A stretch of 64,000 nucleotides of DNA from Streptomyces sp. SAI-135 (GCF_029893805.1 NZ_JARXYP010000001.1:868001-932000), one strand, 5' to 3'; shown: positions 43,597 to 53,111, counted from the stretch's first letter. The notes: generated from the sequence alone by a model not told the origin. Program-made: numbers and translations.

Positions 43597-44379
43597 ATGG
43601 AACCCGTTGCCCGTTTCAATGTCGACACCAGCAAGCCCCATCCCGCACGGGTGTATGACTGGCTGCTGGGCGGCGAGAACAACTATCCCGTCGACCGAGA
43701 GATCGGACAGGCGCTGCCCCCGGAAACGCGAGGCAACGCGGCCCGGAACAGGGCGTTCATGAACCGGGCCGTCACCTGGCTGGCGAAGAACGGTGTCGAT
43801 CAGTTCCTCGACATCGGTTCCGGCATTCCGACCGAACCCAACCTGCATCAGGTCGTGCAGGCGATCGCGCCCGCTGCACGGATCGTCTACGCCGACAGCG
43901 ATCCCAGTGTCCTGCCTCACGCGCAGGCGCTTTTGACCAGTACCCCGGAGGGGAGCACCGACTTCCTCCATGCGGATGTGCGCCAGCCCGCGGATCTGCT
44001 GGAACGCGCCGGTGAGCAACTCGACTTCGAACGCCCCGTAGCTCTTTCACTGCTCGCACTCCTTCACTTCCTGCCCGACGAGGAAGACCCCTACGGCATC
44101 GTGAGCACTCTGGTGAAGGCACTTCCTCCGGGCAGCTACCTGCTTCTGTCGCACGGAACAACTGATCAGCATCCGGAGTGGGAGGGGAAGATCGAGGCCG
44201 CGTACAAGGAGGGTGCCATTCCACTCCGGTTGCGGACTCGCAGCGAGGTCGAACCCTTCTTCGAGGGACTCGAACTCGTCGCGCCCGGGCTGGTGTACGC
44301 CACAGAGTGGTATCAGGAAGACCCTGCGCCGATCCGGGAGCGAAGCGGGCTGCATGTCGGAGTTGCCCGGATCCCCTGA
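43597..44379 (+). CDS. SAM-dependent methyltransferase, DUF574 (Methyltransf_19) family
   Basis: A 260-residue protein with the family opening FNVDTSKPHPARVYDWLLGG, then NRAFMNRAVTWLA and the SAM motif FLDIGSGIPTEPNLHQV, followed by RIVYADSDPSVLPHAQALL. This family is large in Streptomyces and its substrates are mostly unknown. The ATG at 43597 has AGAGAGAG in front. It lies 193 bp after the paired operators, so it appears to be part of the regulon. Confidence 0.92.
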   Translation: MEPVARFNVDTSKPHPARVYDWLLGGENNYPVDREIGQALPPETRGNAARNRAFMNRAVTWLAKNGVDQFLDIGSGIPTEPNLHQVVQAIAPAARIVYADSDPSVLPHAQALLTSTPEGSTDFLHADVRQPADLLERAGEQLDFERPVALSLLALLHFLPDEEDPYGIVSTLVKALPPGSYLLLSHGTTDQHPEWEGKIEAAYKEGAIPLRLRTRSEVEPFFEGLELVAPGLVYATEWYQEDPAPIRERSGLHVGVARIP

Positions 44380-44429
44380 CGGGGCGGCCCGACGCGGCCC
44401 CATGCGATCCCATCCGGTCGACCACGCCC

Positions 44430-44700
44430 GCCAAGCACCACGTTCTTGCCGACGGCAAGGCATTGCGCTCGCGTTGTCGCTGACGTGGTGGCAACCCAAC
44501 GATGACCCGCGAGTGCTGAGGCCGGTGGACAAGCTACCGGCCATGGCCGAGGCGTGAGCCGGCCCCGACCACGGCCCGAACCATTCGCCGACCGCGGCTA
44601 CCGCCAGGACCACCGGCGTCAGATGCGAGCCCGGTAGATCCTGCGATCATCACCGAAGGCGGTCGATTCCACGGCTCCGAGCACTGCTCGACACCTGTGG
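44430..44700 (+). mobile_element. IS5-family transposase fragment
   Basis: Plus-strand pieces read HHVLADGK, then GIALALSLTWWQPND, then FADRGYRQDHRRQ in shifting frames. These are remnants of the TDGxGIPLAVSLTGGNRND and FADRGYDHDKYRR motifs seen in the IS at 23659. The rest is lost. The stretch 44701-44991 shows nothing further. Confidence 0.6.
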
Positions 44701-44991
44701 ATCAGCCCCGGGCTGAACGCGGAGTGCGTATCTTTTCGAAGGTCTGGTGATGGTCACCGAGTAGGCCCGCGTTCGCAGCTGGGGTCGGGAAGACACGCTA
44801 GTGCTCAGCGTAGGCACCGACGATGGATCCACCCAGTCCGTCTGCCTGATCGACGGCGTGCATACTGATCGAATGCCCTCCGCCCGCACCCTGAGCACAA
44901 GGCCGTCACAGAGAATGCCGGAGACGGACTGCGCCTGATTGCCGGCGACCGGCCGTTGGGTGCAGTGGCCCGATAGTTGTGATGCGTCGCC

Positions 44992-46008
44992 CTACGCCGC
45001 GTCGGCGTGGGAGTGACCGGCGAGGTTCGCCATCTCCCGCAGGCCTTCATCGAAGTTGCTGCGCGGTCGGTAACCGAGGTCGGTGCGGGCTGCGCTGATG
45101 TCGTAGACGCGATCGCGGCCCAACAGTGCGACCAGCCACTTGGTGAGCGGTGGGGGAGTGGGCCTACGAAGCAGTCGTGCCCCTCCGTCCATGAGAGCGG
45201 CGAGCGGCGCGGCGACGGCCAGGGGGACGCTGCGGCTGGCGGAGACGTCAACGCCCTGGGTGGCCAGCAGCCCGGTGAAGAAGTCGCGGATCGACATGGG
45301 GGACCCGTCGGTGACGTAGTAGGGCACGCCGTGGTGGCCTTCGGTGAGAGCCAGCAGGACGACGTCAGCGAGGTTGTGGACGTGGATGAAGTCCACGAGG
45401 TGGCGGCCTGAGTCGAGCCACAGGAACCGTCCCTTGGCGGCGTCCGCGGCCGTTTCGGCGATCTTCATGCCCGGACCCCATACCAAGGGTGGGCGCAGGA
45501 TCACGAGGGTCGTTGCTTGTGACGCGGCGCCGCGCAAGGCGTCCTCAGTAGCCAACTTGGTGCGGAAATAGGCCGTGACGGGCGTGCCCTCGTCGGTGTT
45601 CTCGTCCACCACGGTGGCACGCTGGGTACCGGTGGACACACCCGCAGCGCTGAGGAGCACGAACCGAGGCACCTTCGCCTTGACCGCGGCCGCGTGCAGG
45701 GCGACCGTCGGGTGGTGATTGTCCGTACGGAAACCCGCCTCGTCGCCCCAGAACTCCATCCTGGCTGCCGCATGCACGACCGCGTCAACCTGCTGCATGG
45801 TTTGCAGCCAGGTCGGCGCAGCGGGTGAGCCGTCCGCCTGGAGGAGGTCGGCCAGATCGCCCAGCACTGCCTCGGCTCCGGCGTCGATCACCCTGTCCGC
45901 GCTCGTGCTGGAGCGGGCGATGGCGACAACTGTGTGTCCCGCGGCGCGCAGTTGACGGATCAGGTGTTGGCCGACGAAGCCGCTCCCGCCGGTGAGGAAG
46001 ACGCGCAT
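44992..46008 (-). CDS. NAD-dependent epimerase/dehydratase, 3-beta-HSD-like
   Basis: A 338-residue extended SDR. The cofactor loop is TGGSGFVGQHLI, with SAAGVSTG and AYFRTKLATE around the catalytic Tyr/Lys (YFRTK). RPPLVWGPG and HVHNLADVVLLAL are typical of the epimerase/3-beta-hydroxysteroid dehydrogenase group. GAAGGAGTT-like purines precede the ATG (AAGGAG about seven bases upstream). Substrate unknown; no regulator adjoins it. Confidence 0.9.
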   Translation of the reverse strand: MRVFLTGGSGFVGQHLIRQLRAAGHTVVAIARSSTSADRVIDAGAEAVLGDLADLLQADGSPAAPTWLQTMQQVDAVVHAAARMEFWGDEAGFRTDNHHPTVALHAAAVKAKVPRFVLLSAAGVSTGTQRATVVDENTDEGTPVTAYFRTKLATEDALRGAASQATTLVILRPPLVWGPGMKIAETAADAAKGRFLWLDSGRHLVDFIHVHNLADVVLLALTEGHHGVPYYVTDGSPMSIRDFFTGLLATQGVDVSASRSVPLAVAAPLAALMDGGARLLRRPTPPPLTKWLVALLGRDRVYDISAARTDLGYRPRSNFDEGLREMANLAGHSHADAA

Positions 46009-46314
46009 CAGGAACTCCTTGTGGTCAATTGCGTTGTACGGGCTTGCCTAGAACCCTTGCTGTAGGTCCACGTCTGGTGGCTCGGACGAGTGGGAGCGTG
46101 GGCGGAGACCCTGGCCGTGCGCTGCGCTGAGAATGGGTTCGATCAGGGCGGCGCACGGCGTTGGTGGTGGGCCGATGGTCACCACTTCGTCTGCTTGGGG
46201 ACGCACGACAGCGGCTTCGGACGCCACGCCACGGCTGTTCGACTCAAGGCTGTTCCGTCAAGCTGCCTACGGCGCAAGGAGGTTGCGCAGCCCCGCGTTC
46301 TCGGCGCCGGCCAC

Positions 46315-47628
46315 TCAGCGAAGGAAGCCTTCGTAGTGGCGCTGCTGAAGCTGGCTCTCGATCTGTCTCACCGTGTCCAGGCCCACGCCGACGATGATCA
46401 GAAGGCTGGTCCCGCCGAACGGGAAGTTCTGACTTGTGCCGCTGGTGGCCAGCGCGATGGTGGGGACGAGAGCGATCAGTCCCAGATACAGGGCGCCTGG
46501 CCAAGTGAGTCGATTGAGCGTGTAGCGCAGATATTCCGCGGTCGGCCGTCCTGCTCTGATGCCCGGGATGAACCCTCCGTACCGCTTCATGTTGTCCGCG
46601 ACCTCGTCGGGGTTGAAGGTGATCGCGACATAGAAGAATGCGAAGAACACGATGAGCACGGAGTACGCGGTGATGTAGATCGGGTGGTCACTCTTGGTGA
46701 GATTCTGAGTGATCCACGTCTTCCACCCCGAGCTGCCGTCGGAGAACTGCGCGACGAGGGCTGGGATGTAGAGGAGCGAGGAGGCGAAGATGACGGGGAT
46801 GACGCCTGCCAGGTTCAGCTTCAGCGGTATGTAGGTCGACGTGCCGCCATAGGAACGGCGGCCGACCATGCGCTTGGCGTACTGAACGGGGACGCGGCGT
46901 TGGGCCTGTTCCACGAACACCACCAGCGCGACCAGGACCAGGCCGACCAGAATGACACCGCCGAACTCGATCCATCCGCCGGCGAGGGTGCCCTGCTTCT
47001 TGATCGCCCACAGGGCGGACGGGGTCGTGGCGGCGATCGAGATGAACATCAGGATCGACATGCCGTTGCCGATGCCACGATCGGTGATCAGTTCACCGAG
47101 CCACATGACCACACAGGTGCCGGCGGTCATGGAGATGACCATCGTGACGGTGGTGAAGATCGCCTGATCCGGGACGATATTGCCGGCGGCCGTGCAACCG
47201 GAGAAGAGGGCCCCGCTGCGGGCAGTGGCCACAAGTCCGGTGCCCTGGAGGACCGCCAGTGCCACGGTCAGGTAGCGGGTGTACTGGATGATCTTTGCAT
47301 TGCCGGCCTGACCCTCTTTCTTGAGGGCTTCCAGACGCGGGATGACGACGGTCAGCAGTTGCAGGATGATGCTGGCGGTGATGTAAGGCAAGACGCCCAG
47401 CGCGAAGATGGTGATCTGGAGCAGAGCGCCGCCGCTGAACAGGTTGACCAGTCCGAGTAGACCCTGGCTGCCGGACGTCTCATCGACGCACTGCTGGACA
47501 GCTCTGTAGTTGACGCCCGGGAGTGGGACGTGGGTCCCTATCCGGTACACCACGATGATGCCGAGCGTGAAAAGCAGCTTCTTGCGCAGGTCGGGCGTTT
47601 TGAATGCGTGGGCGAATGTGGCGATCAC
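46315..47628 (-). CDS. secY: SecY protein translocase subunit, accessory copy
   Basis: A 437-residue, apparently complete SecY with about 10 membrane segments. It starts MIATFAHAFKTPDLRKKLLF, keeps GVLPYITASIILQLL (TM2), the cytoplasmic loops VQYAKRMVGRRSYGG and NPDEVADNMKRYGGFIPGIR, and ends QIESQLQQRHYEGFLR, as the streptomycete housekeeping protein does from memory. It is not in a ribosomal-protein operon: no adk, rplO or infA neighbours. Instead it lies downstream of paired AGAACGTTCT operators. It would replace or supplement the normal SecYEG channel under inducing conditions. Confidence 0.95.
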   Translation of the reverse strand: MIATFAHAFKTPDLRKKLLFTLGIIVVYRIGTHVPLPGVNYRAVQQCVDETSGSQGLLGLVNLFSGGALLQITIFALGVLPYITASIILQLLTVVIPRLEALKKEGQAGNAKIIQYTRYLTVALAVLQGTGLVATARSGALFSGCTAAGNIVPDQAIFTTVTMVISMTAGTCVVMWLGELITDRGIGNGMSILMFISIAATTPSALWAIKKQGTLAGGWIEFGGVILVGLVLVALVVFVEQAQRRVPVQYAKRMVGRRSYGGTSTYIPLKLNLAGVIPVIFASSLLYIPALVAQFSDGSSGWKTWITQNLTKSDHPIYITAYSVLIVFFAFFYVAITFNPDEVADNMKRYGGFIPGIRAGRPTAEYLRYTLNRLTWPGALYLGLIALVPTIALATSGTSQNFPFGGTSLLIIVGVGLDTVRQIESQLQQRHYEGFLR

Positions 47629-47776
47629 GGTGCCTCCGGCGACCCTGCAAGTACGTGCCGTCGTGAGGGTCAGGGGTTCTACAGAAAGGACAAAGCAATG
47701 GACGGGATGTGTGCTGCGGGGTCACAGCTGTCCTTGTTCGGCTTGAGTCCTCCGCCTCGTCGTTACACTGCAAGAC

Positions 47777-47839
47777 TAAACGTTCTATCACGCAGCATCG
47801 TGGGCCTTGACGGGTGCGCCTGTCAAGACCGAACGATCT
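47777..47839 (-). promoter_or_regulatory. Paired operators upstream of the accessory secY
   Basis: TAAACGTTCT at 47777-47786 and CGAACGATCT at 47830-47839, 53 bp apart. On the minus strand TTGACA directly follows the second site and drives toward secY at 47628. Both cores have one or two changes from the consensus, so repression may be weaker than at the other sites. Confidence 0.65.
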
Positions 47840-48049
47840 GTCTCGCTGCCGTCGTCGGAGGGCGGCAACAGCGGTCGTGATTGGTGGGCACTCCGCGGCT
47901 AGGTGCTTCGGCGTCACCCACTGGTTCCGGTCTGGGACGTGAAGGCGATCGCAATGATCACCTCCCGGTGATCCCGCCAACGGCCGCCGCGCTGCGGCGA
48001 TCGGAAGGGAGCGGCTATGCGCTGGCCGCGCCATCGGCGGGGTCGGCTG

Positions 48050-48290
48050 ACGTCCACCAGCCATCACTTGCCTCGCCATTGCTTCTGGCCGCAAGCCCAT
48101 AGGACCGACGCTGAAGTGATCTTCCAGTTCGTGACGCAGGAACCTACCGGTCTCGGTCCGGCTGGCGCCGGGACCGAGCAGCTGAAGGGGAGGGGCGAGC
48201 ATGCACTCGTATTCGACCTGCACGTCGTCAGCTACGCCCACCGGATCCCACTCATTGAGCGGATGGCGCAGGTCGTATGCGGTGGAAGGT
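48050..48290 (-). CDS. Small DUF1871-like hypothetical protein or remnant
   Basis: The minus-strand frame from about 48290 reads LNEWDPVGVADDVQVEYECML, then GASRTETGRFLRHELEDHF. This matches small proteins with a LLNEWDPIGV...DEYDCM pattern and an EFLxxELxxHFGL end, which I recall as DUF1871-like. The frame stays open beyond the expected C-terminus and the start is uncertain, so it may be a remnant. Confidence 0.4.
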
Positions 48291-48362
48291 GCCGGGGTCT
48301 GATGCCCCGGACTGTCACCGGGAACGACCGCCGGCACCTGTCTTCCGATCCCACCGAACCGC

Positions 48363-48785
48363 TTATGCCGGGTTCCCGGGGTCCGCCTTGAGTAGCAGCC
48401 TGTGCAAGGTCGCCAGTTCGTCCGGCGTCAATGCGCCGAGAGTGTGCTGCATGACGCGTTCGACGACCTTGCTCCCTTCGAGTCGTAGCCGTTCTCCCTC
48501 CGCGGTGAGGCGGTGTCGGACGGCGCGGCCCGGCGCGGAGACCCGCTCGATGAGCCCTCGGCCGATCATCCGGCCCGCCAGCGTGCCTATCGACTGGTCC
48601 GTCTGGAACGTCAGCACCGCGAGCGCATGCAGGGACGCGTCCGGTTGGGTGTGCAGATGCCTCAGCACATCCCACTGTGGCAGGGACAGGCCGAGCTCGC
48701 CCAAACCGGTGTTCGCCGCGCGATGGTGGTGCCATTGCAGTCGTTTGACCGCCAGTCCGACGTCCTGCAATGTCACGGCAGTCAT
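48363..48785 (-). CDS. MarR family regulator
   Basis: A 140-residue MarR protein starting MTAVTLQDVGLAVKRLQWHH, with GAAGGG in front of the ATG at 48785. The winged helix has LHALAVLTFQTDQSIGTLAGRMIGRGLIER and the wing APGRAVRHRLTAEG. No partner gene is directly coupled. The hydrolase operon at 49316-50915, which has unusual palindromes in its promoter, is a possible target. Confidence 0.88.
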   Translation of the reverse strand: MTAVTLQDVGLAVKRLQWHHHRAANTGLGELGLSLPQWDVLRHLHTQPDASLHALAVLTFQTDQSIGTLAGRMIGRGLIERVSAPGRAVRHRLTAEGERLRLEGSKVVERVMQHTLGALTPDELATLHRLLLKADPGNPA

Positions 48786-48969
48786 GGTGATGCCCTTCAA
48801 TCTCAGTATCCTTAGCTACACGTCCTCATCCTACGAGGAGCGGTGACTTGGCACCTCTGTGAGCTGCGGTCACCGCCGATGGCAGTGGGGGAGATGCGTC
48901 CGAGTTGAGGAAGCACGATGCACTCCGTTGCCCGCAGGGGGCCAGGTGCCTGTTTTGCAGGAGACCGGC

Positions 48970-49137
48970 ATGCCGACCAGTGATCCGTTGACGATGGTGA
49001 TCCTGTTCGACGTGGAAGCCGGAGAGCCAGGCGAAGCGGTACGCGAATTCGCTGCAGCGAAGGAGTACGCCGCTTGGATGGGCGCGATTGCGACTTGCTG
49101 CCCGTGGTCTACGGCAGTGGGTATGGCTTCGCTTTGA
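48970..49137 (+). CDS. Short reading frame, possibly a truncated gene
   Basis: A 55-residue frame beginning MPTSDPLTMVILFDVEAGEP, with AGGAGA six bases before the ATG. The N-terminal part looks coding but the C-terminal part (CCPWSTAVGMASL) does not. It may be a gene start cut off by rearrangement. No family recognised. Confidence 0.3.
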   Translation: MPTSDPLTMVILFDVEAGEPGEAVREFAAAKEYAAWMGAIATCCPWSTAVGMASL

Positions 49138-49315
49138 CGGAGGTGGCTGACGGGCGGGCATATTGAGTGGGCGGATGTGGGCGGTGTGACCGCTGATTCG
49201 TTGGCCGATGGCCGGTTGGTGTCCATCAGCTATCTGTCCTGGGTTTGTCACCGTTCTGTGGCGTGCCTGCCGGTGCGGGCGCATTGGCAGGGGGGTGCCG
49301 CTGCGCCCGTGGGTC

Positions 49316-50071
49316 TCACGGAACTGTCACTTCGATCCCGGGCAGGACTATGCGCACGTCGAGTTCCGGTGCGATGCGGGCGACGGTGTCGGCGTAGTGG
49401 CGGGGATCGTGGTCGGTCTTGGTGATGATCTGGTCACCGAGTCGGCCGCTGTGGAAGGCGTAGTGCTGGGGGACGGCGAGTGTCGGCTTGAGAACGGCCG
49501 TCAGGTTGGCGGCCTGTTCGGCGTTCATGACCATTTGCTGGTGGTTCATCGGCCTGACGCACAGGCCGTTGATCGGCAGGAGGGCCAGGTCGATGTGGCC
49601 GAACCGTTCCGGAATGGTGTCGAGTTCCGGTACCCGGAGCGAGTCGCCTCCGAAGAAGACCGTACGTCCGCCGGCCTGGAGGATGAAGGTGACCTCGTGG
49701 ACGCCGTGCTGGCCTGGCGTTGCGGTCACGGAGAGGTCCTTGACGGTGGTTGATTCCCACGCCTCGATGGTCCGGACGTCGCGAAAGCCCTTACTGTGTG
49801 CGATGGATGTCACCGTACCGGGCCCGATCAGAGGTGTGTCGAGATCGAAGCCTCCGGCGACGAGGGCGTCCAGGTCGCAGTGGTCGTAGTGCTCATGGCT
49901 GATGGCGACGGCATCGATGCGGCCGAGTTCCTCGACGGCCAGATGGGTCGGTTCGCCGGGATAGTAGGTCGCGGTCTGGGTGAACCAAGGGTCGGTCAGT
50001 ACACGGATCTCACCGAACTCGATCAGCTGGCAGGCGTGATCGATGCGGGTCACCTTCAGTGGGGTCTTCAT
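49316..50071 (-). CDS. Metallo-beta-lactamase-fold hydrolase (UlaG/L-ascorbate lactonase-like)
   Basis: A 251-residue MBL-fold protein. The metal motif SHEHYDHCDLDAL gives HxHxDH. Later metal-site residues are in GQHGVHEV, FFGGDSL and AVPQHYAFHS. The ATG at 50071 has AAGGAGA in front. It follows an alpha/beta hydrolase gene by 37 bp, so both are one operon. The simple single-domain form is typical of zinc-dependent hydrolases of unknown substrate. Confidence 0.9.
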   Translation of the reverse strand: MKTPLKVTRIDHACQLIEFGEIRVLTDPWFTQTATYYPGEPTHLAVEELGRIDAVAISHEHYDHCDLDALVAGGFDLDTPLIGPGTVTSIAHSKGFRDVRTIEAWESTTVKDLSVTATPGQHGVHEVTFILQAGGRTVFFGGDSLRVPELDTIPERFGHIDLALLPINGLCVRPMNHQQMVMNAEQAANLTAVLKPTLAVPQHYAFHSGRLGDQIITKTDHDPRHYADTVARIAPELDVRIVLPGIEVTVP

Positions 50072-50108
50072 GTGGGTCTCCTTGCCTAGGGGTGTGCGGG
50101 GGTGGTTG

Positions 50109-50915
50109 TCACCGGTCACCGATGTCGAGCAGCGCGCCCAGCAGTTCTTCGGGTGTCTCGATTTGCGGCATGTGGCCTGCGCGGGGCAGTGGGGTGAATG
50201 CCGCGATCGGGAGCGCTCGCGCGTATGCCCTGCCGTATTCGGTGGTGACGATTCGGTCGCTTTCTCCCCACACGACATGGAAGGGGATGTGTATGTCGGC
50301 GAGCCGTTTGGCGAGTGTCGGGTCGGACATGGTGAGACCGGTGTAGCTGACGAGCGCGGCGACGTCCGGTCCTGGTCCCTTGCCGCCGGTGTGCGTCGGG
50401 GTGGGTGCCCTGCGGGGGTCGTGGAAGGAGCGGGTGTGCAGTTCGGTGGGGGTCAGGCCCCTGAGGTCCGCCATCGGGCTGCCGTCAACTTCGATGCCGA
50501 TTCCGTTGATGATCACTCCGCCGCTGACGCGGGGGCTGCCCTGGAGGGCGATCTCCGCGGCCAGCCATCCGCCGAAGGAATTGCCGATCACGGTGACGTC
50601 GCTGACGTCGAGTGTGTCCAGCATCGCGATGTAAGCCTTCGCGAGGTCGGAGACGCTGGTGAGTGCGGTGTTCCTCGGGGTGCCGTCGAAGCCGGGGTGC
50701 GTGGGCAGGAAGACGCGGGAATGAGTGCGCTCGGCCAGCAGGTCGGCGAATCCTGCCATGGTCGCCGGGCCGCCCCCGCCGTGTAGCAGCAGGTACGGGC
50801 GGGTGCGGTCGCGGTCTTGGACGGTCAGGTCCACCGGGCCGAGGGAACTCACGTGGACGGTGGCGGTTTCGGTGCGGGTGGGGCGCAGGCTGCCTGCTGC
50901 GATCGGTTTGCTCAT
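50109..50915 (-). CDS. Alpha/beta hydrolase
   Basis: A 268-residue alpha/beta-hydrolase with oxyanion loop LLHGGGGPATM, nucleophile elbow GNSFGG, acid in WGESDRIVTTEYG and histidine in RAGHMPQIE. The ATG at 50915 has AGAGGGAA in front. It is the first gene of an operon with the metallo-hydrolase, preceded by two TTATATAA-centred palindromes. Confidence 0.9.
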   Translation of the reverse strand: MSKPIAAGSLRPTRTETATVHVSSLGPVDLTVQDRDRTRPYLLLHGGGGPATMAGFADLLAERTHSRVFLPTHPGFDGTPRNTALTSVSDLAKAYIAMLDTLDVSDVTVIGNSFGGWLAAEIALQGSPRVSGGVIINGIGIEVDGSPMADLRGLTPTELHTRSFHDPRRAPTPTHTGGKGPGPDVAALVSYTGLTMSDPTLAKRLADIHIPFHVVWGESDRIVTTEYGRAYARALPIAAFTPLPRAGHMPQIETPEELLGALLDIGDR

Positions 50916-50939
50916 CGCTTCCCTCTTCTCTAAGGCTTG

Positions 50940-50990
50940 AGGCTTATATAAGGAACCTTAGATCAGGTTGTTTATATAAGCAACCTGATC
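50940..50990. promoter_or_regulatory. Two TTATATAA-centred palindromes upstream of the hydrolase operon
   Basis: At 50961-50990, GATCAGGTTG and CAACCTGATC flank TTTATATAAG, a 30-bp palindrome with one mismatched pair. At 50940-50958, AGGCTTATATAAGGAACCT repeats the AGG...TTATATAA...CCT form. They lie 25-75 bp before the operon start. Their AT-rich centre in high-GC DNA suggests a MarR- or TetR-type operator over the promoter. Confidence 0.6.
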
Positions 50991-51205
50991 TGGCCGGGGT
51001 TCTGTGAAGGAATCGTGTGGCCCGTCTGGAACGGCTCGTCCGATGTCGGTGCAACGGTTCTCACCCTCGGCGGCGACTCCACGGTGGCGGCACCACAGCG
51101 TGCGGTGACCAGGCATCGCTGGCCATGAGGTCGGAGGGACCACTAGAGGTCAGTAGGGCAACCCTCGGGAATTGCATCAGACGGACGCGATCGTGGGTCT
51201 GTTCA

Positions 51206-52246
51206 CTTACGAGTTGGTGCGTGACAGCGGGTGAGGCGTCGTTTCTGGCCAGTGGCATGATCCGGGTGTGGCGATCATGGTCAATCGGGCGGTGTTGGCG
51301 CATCCGCTGTTCACGGGGATCTCTCGACGGCATCTTGCGCTCCTCGTCGAGGAGTTGGCGGTGCCGTGGCAAGCCAGGGTCGAGGGGCGTCGCCATGCTG
51401 ACGCGGTGGGGCCATAAAGCGGGCCGCAGGGGCTGGCGCCCGTCACCAACTGGTCTTCGTCGATCGGCTGGTGGCCACACTGATCCATCTGCGGCACGAC
51501 CTGCCGCACTCGGTGCTGGGCCTGCTGTTTAGCGTTGACCGCTCCACCATCACCCGTGCGATCGCAGAGATACGCCAGCTCCTGGCCGAGCGGGGATGCG
51601 CGGTCCCGGACCGCCCCGGTCTGCGATTACAGACTCTTGCCGACGTGTTCGCCTACGCCCAGGCCGAAGGCGTCGAGCTGCGGCTGGACGCCACCGAGAT
51701 CCAGGTCCGTCGGCCACCGGCCGGACGCGGCGGACAGCGCGCCTTCGTTCCCGGGAAGAAGAAACTGAACACGATGAAGGCCACTGTCATCGCCGACTGG
51801 CGCGGCCGCACCTTATGGACCGACACCATGCGGCCTGGTCGTATGCACGATGCCACGGCTGCCCGCAACGAAGGCATCGCCGTCTGCTTCCAGTACTTCC
51901 CCGGCGTCGAGGTCCTCCTGGACGACGGCTACCTCGGCCTGCGCCGTGACCACCACGGGCAAGCGATCACACCGCCGAGAAAACCACGGCCCGGAGCACT
52001 GCCCAGCAGGGTCGAACAGTGAGAACGCGACCGGCACGGGCACTCATCCGACCGCATCACCGTCGAACACGCCCTCGCCGACCACAAACGCTGGAAGCAA
52101 CTGACGCGCTGGACCCACCGCCGCGACCGCCTGCCCGACACCTACCGCGCCATCGCCAGGCTCGTCTCCGACCGCACCGCCACAACCTGAGAACGGCCGC
52201 GAGCAGGAGAAACACGCCTCACCCACTATCACGCACCAACTCGTAA
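51206..52246 (+). mobile_element. IS5-family element with HTH/DDE_4-type transposase, degenerate
   Basis: Terminal inverted repeats of 34 bp begin CTTACGAGTTGGTGCGTGA at the left and match the complement at the right end (32 of 34 positions). The transposase on the plus strand starts near 51270 (HPLFTGISRRHLALLVEEL), shifts frame near 51400, and continues LPHSVLGLLFSVDRSTITRAI and LDATEIQVRRP. A TGA replaces a codon near 52020, before the C-terminal ITVEHALADHKRWKQL. A frameshift plus a stop make it inactive. Confidence 0.85.
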
Positions 52247-53111
52247 GACTGTGTCCTATGTGGTGATCGCTCGTTGGGCTGTGCATGGGGCGGGGTACGT
52301 GGAGTTGGATTGTTCCGGACGGCCTGTGGGAGATCGCTGAGCCGCTGATCCCGCCGTCGAAGGTGCGGCCGCAGGGCGGGGGAACGAAGGACACGCCTGA
52401 TGAGACGCTGTTCGCGGCGATCATCTACGTGCTGATCAGCGGTTGCGCCTGGCGGTCTCTCCCGCCGTGTTCCGGGATATCGAAGTCGACCGCGCACCGC
52501 CGGTTCCTGATCTGGTCGCGGGCCGGCGTGTGGGGCCGGCTACACGAAGCGGTGTTCCACCGACTCGATGACGCTGGCCTCATCGACGCCTCGCGCGTGG
52601 TCCTCGACTCCGCTCACGTGCGGGCTAAAAATGGGGCGAACTCACAGCTCCGAGCTCCGTGGACCGGGGCAAGCCGGGTTCCAAGATGCACGTCCTGTCG
52701 GACGCGAACGGACTGCCCCTGGTCGTCGGCGTCTCGGCCGCCAACACCCACGACAGCGAAGCACTGAAACCCATGGTCGAGGGTCACCAAACGAGACACG
52801 ACCCCCACCGCGGCCGCCACTTCAAGCCTCAGCGCCTGCACGCCAACAAGGCGTATGACATCCCCCACCTGCGGAAATGGTTAAGAGGCAAACGCATCGG
52901 CGTGCGCATCGCCCGCAAAGGCATCGAGTCCAGCGAACGCCTGGGGCGCCGTCGTTGGGTGATCGAGCGGACGATGTCCTGGCTGTCCGACTACCGCAGG
53001 CTCAGCCCCCGCTACGAGCGCAATCCCCGTAACTACCTGGCCTTTCTCGGATTGGCCGCAGCCATCTGCTGCTACAAGCGACTGATCCGCCTCACCACAT
53101 AGGACACGGTC
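52247..53111 (+). mobile_element. IS5-family insertion sequence, transposase in two frames
   Basis: An 865-bp element with ends GACTGTGTCCTATGTGGTGA and the complement of GACCGTGTCCTATGTGGTGA. It is flanked by TAA on both sides (52244-52246 and 53112-53114), a likely target duplication. Frame 1 from 52285 has WIVPDGLWEIAEPLIPP and VLDSAHVRAKNG. Frame 2 from 52659 has GKPGSKMHVLSDANGLPLVVG and RRWVIERTMSWLSDYRR. The switch at the A/G run near 52630 is where this group often has a programmed shift, so it may be active. Confidence 0.88.

Noticed and set aside
46090..47460. A 456-codon plus-strand frame opposite secY
   Set aside because: It covers the SecY coding sequence in a shadow frame and has no ribosome binding site or motif.
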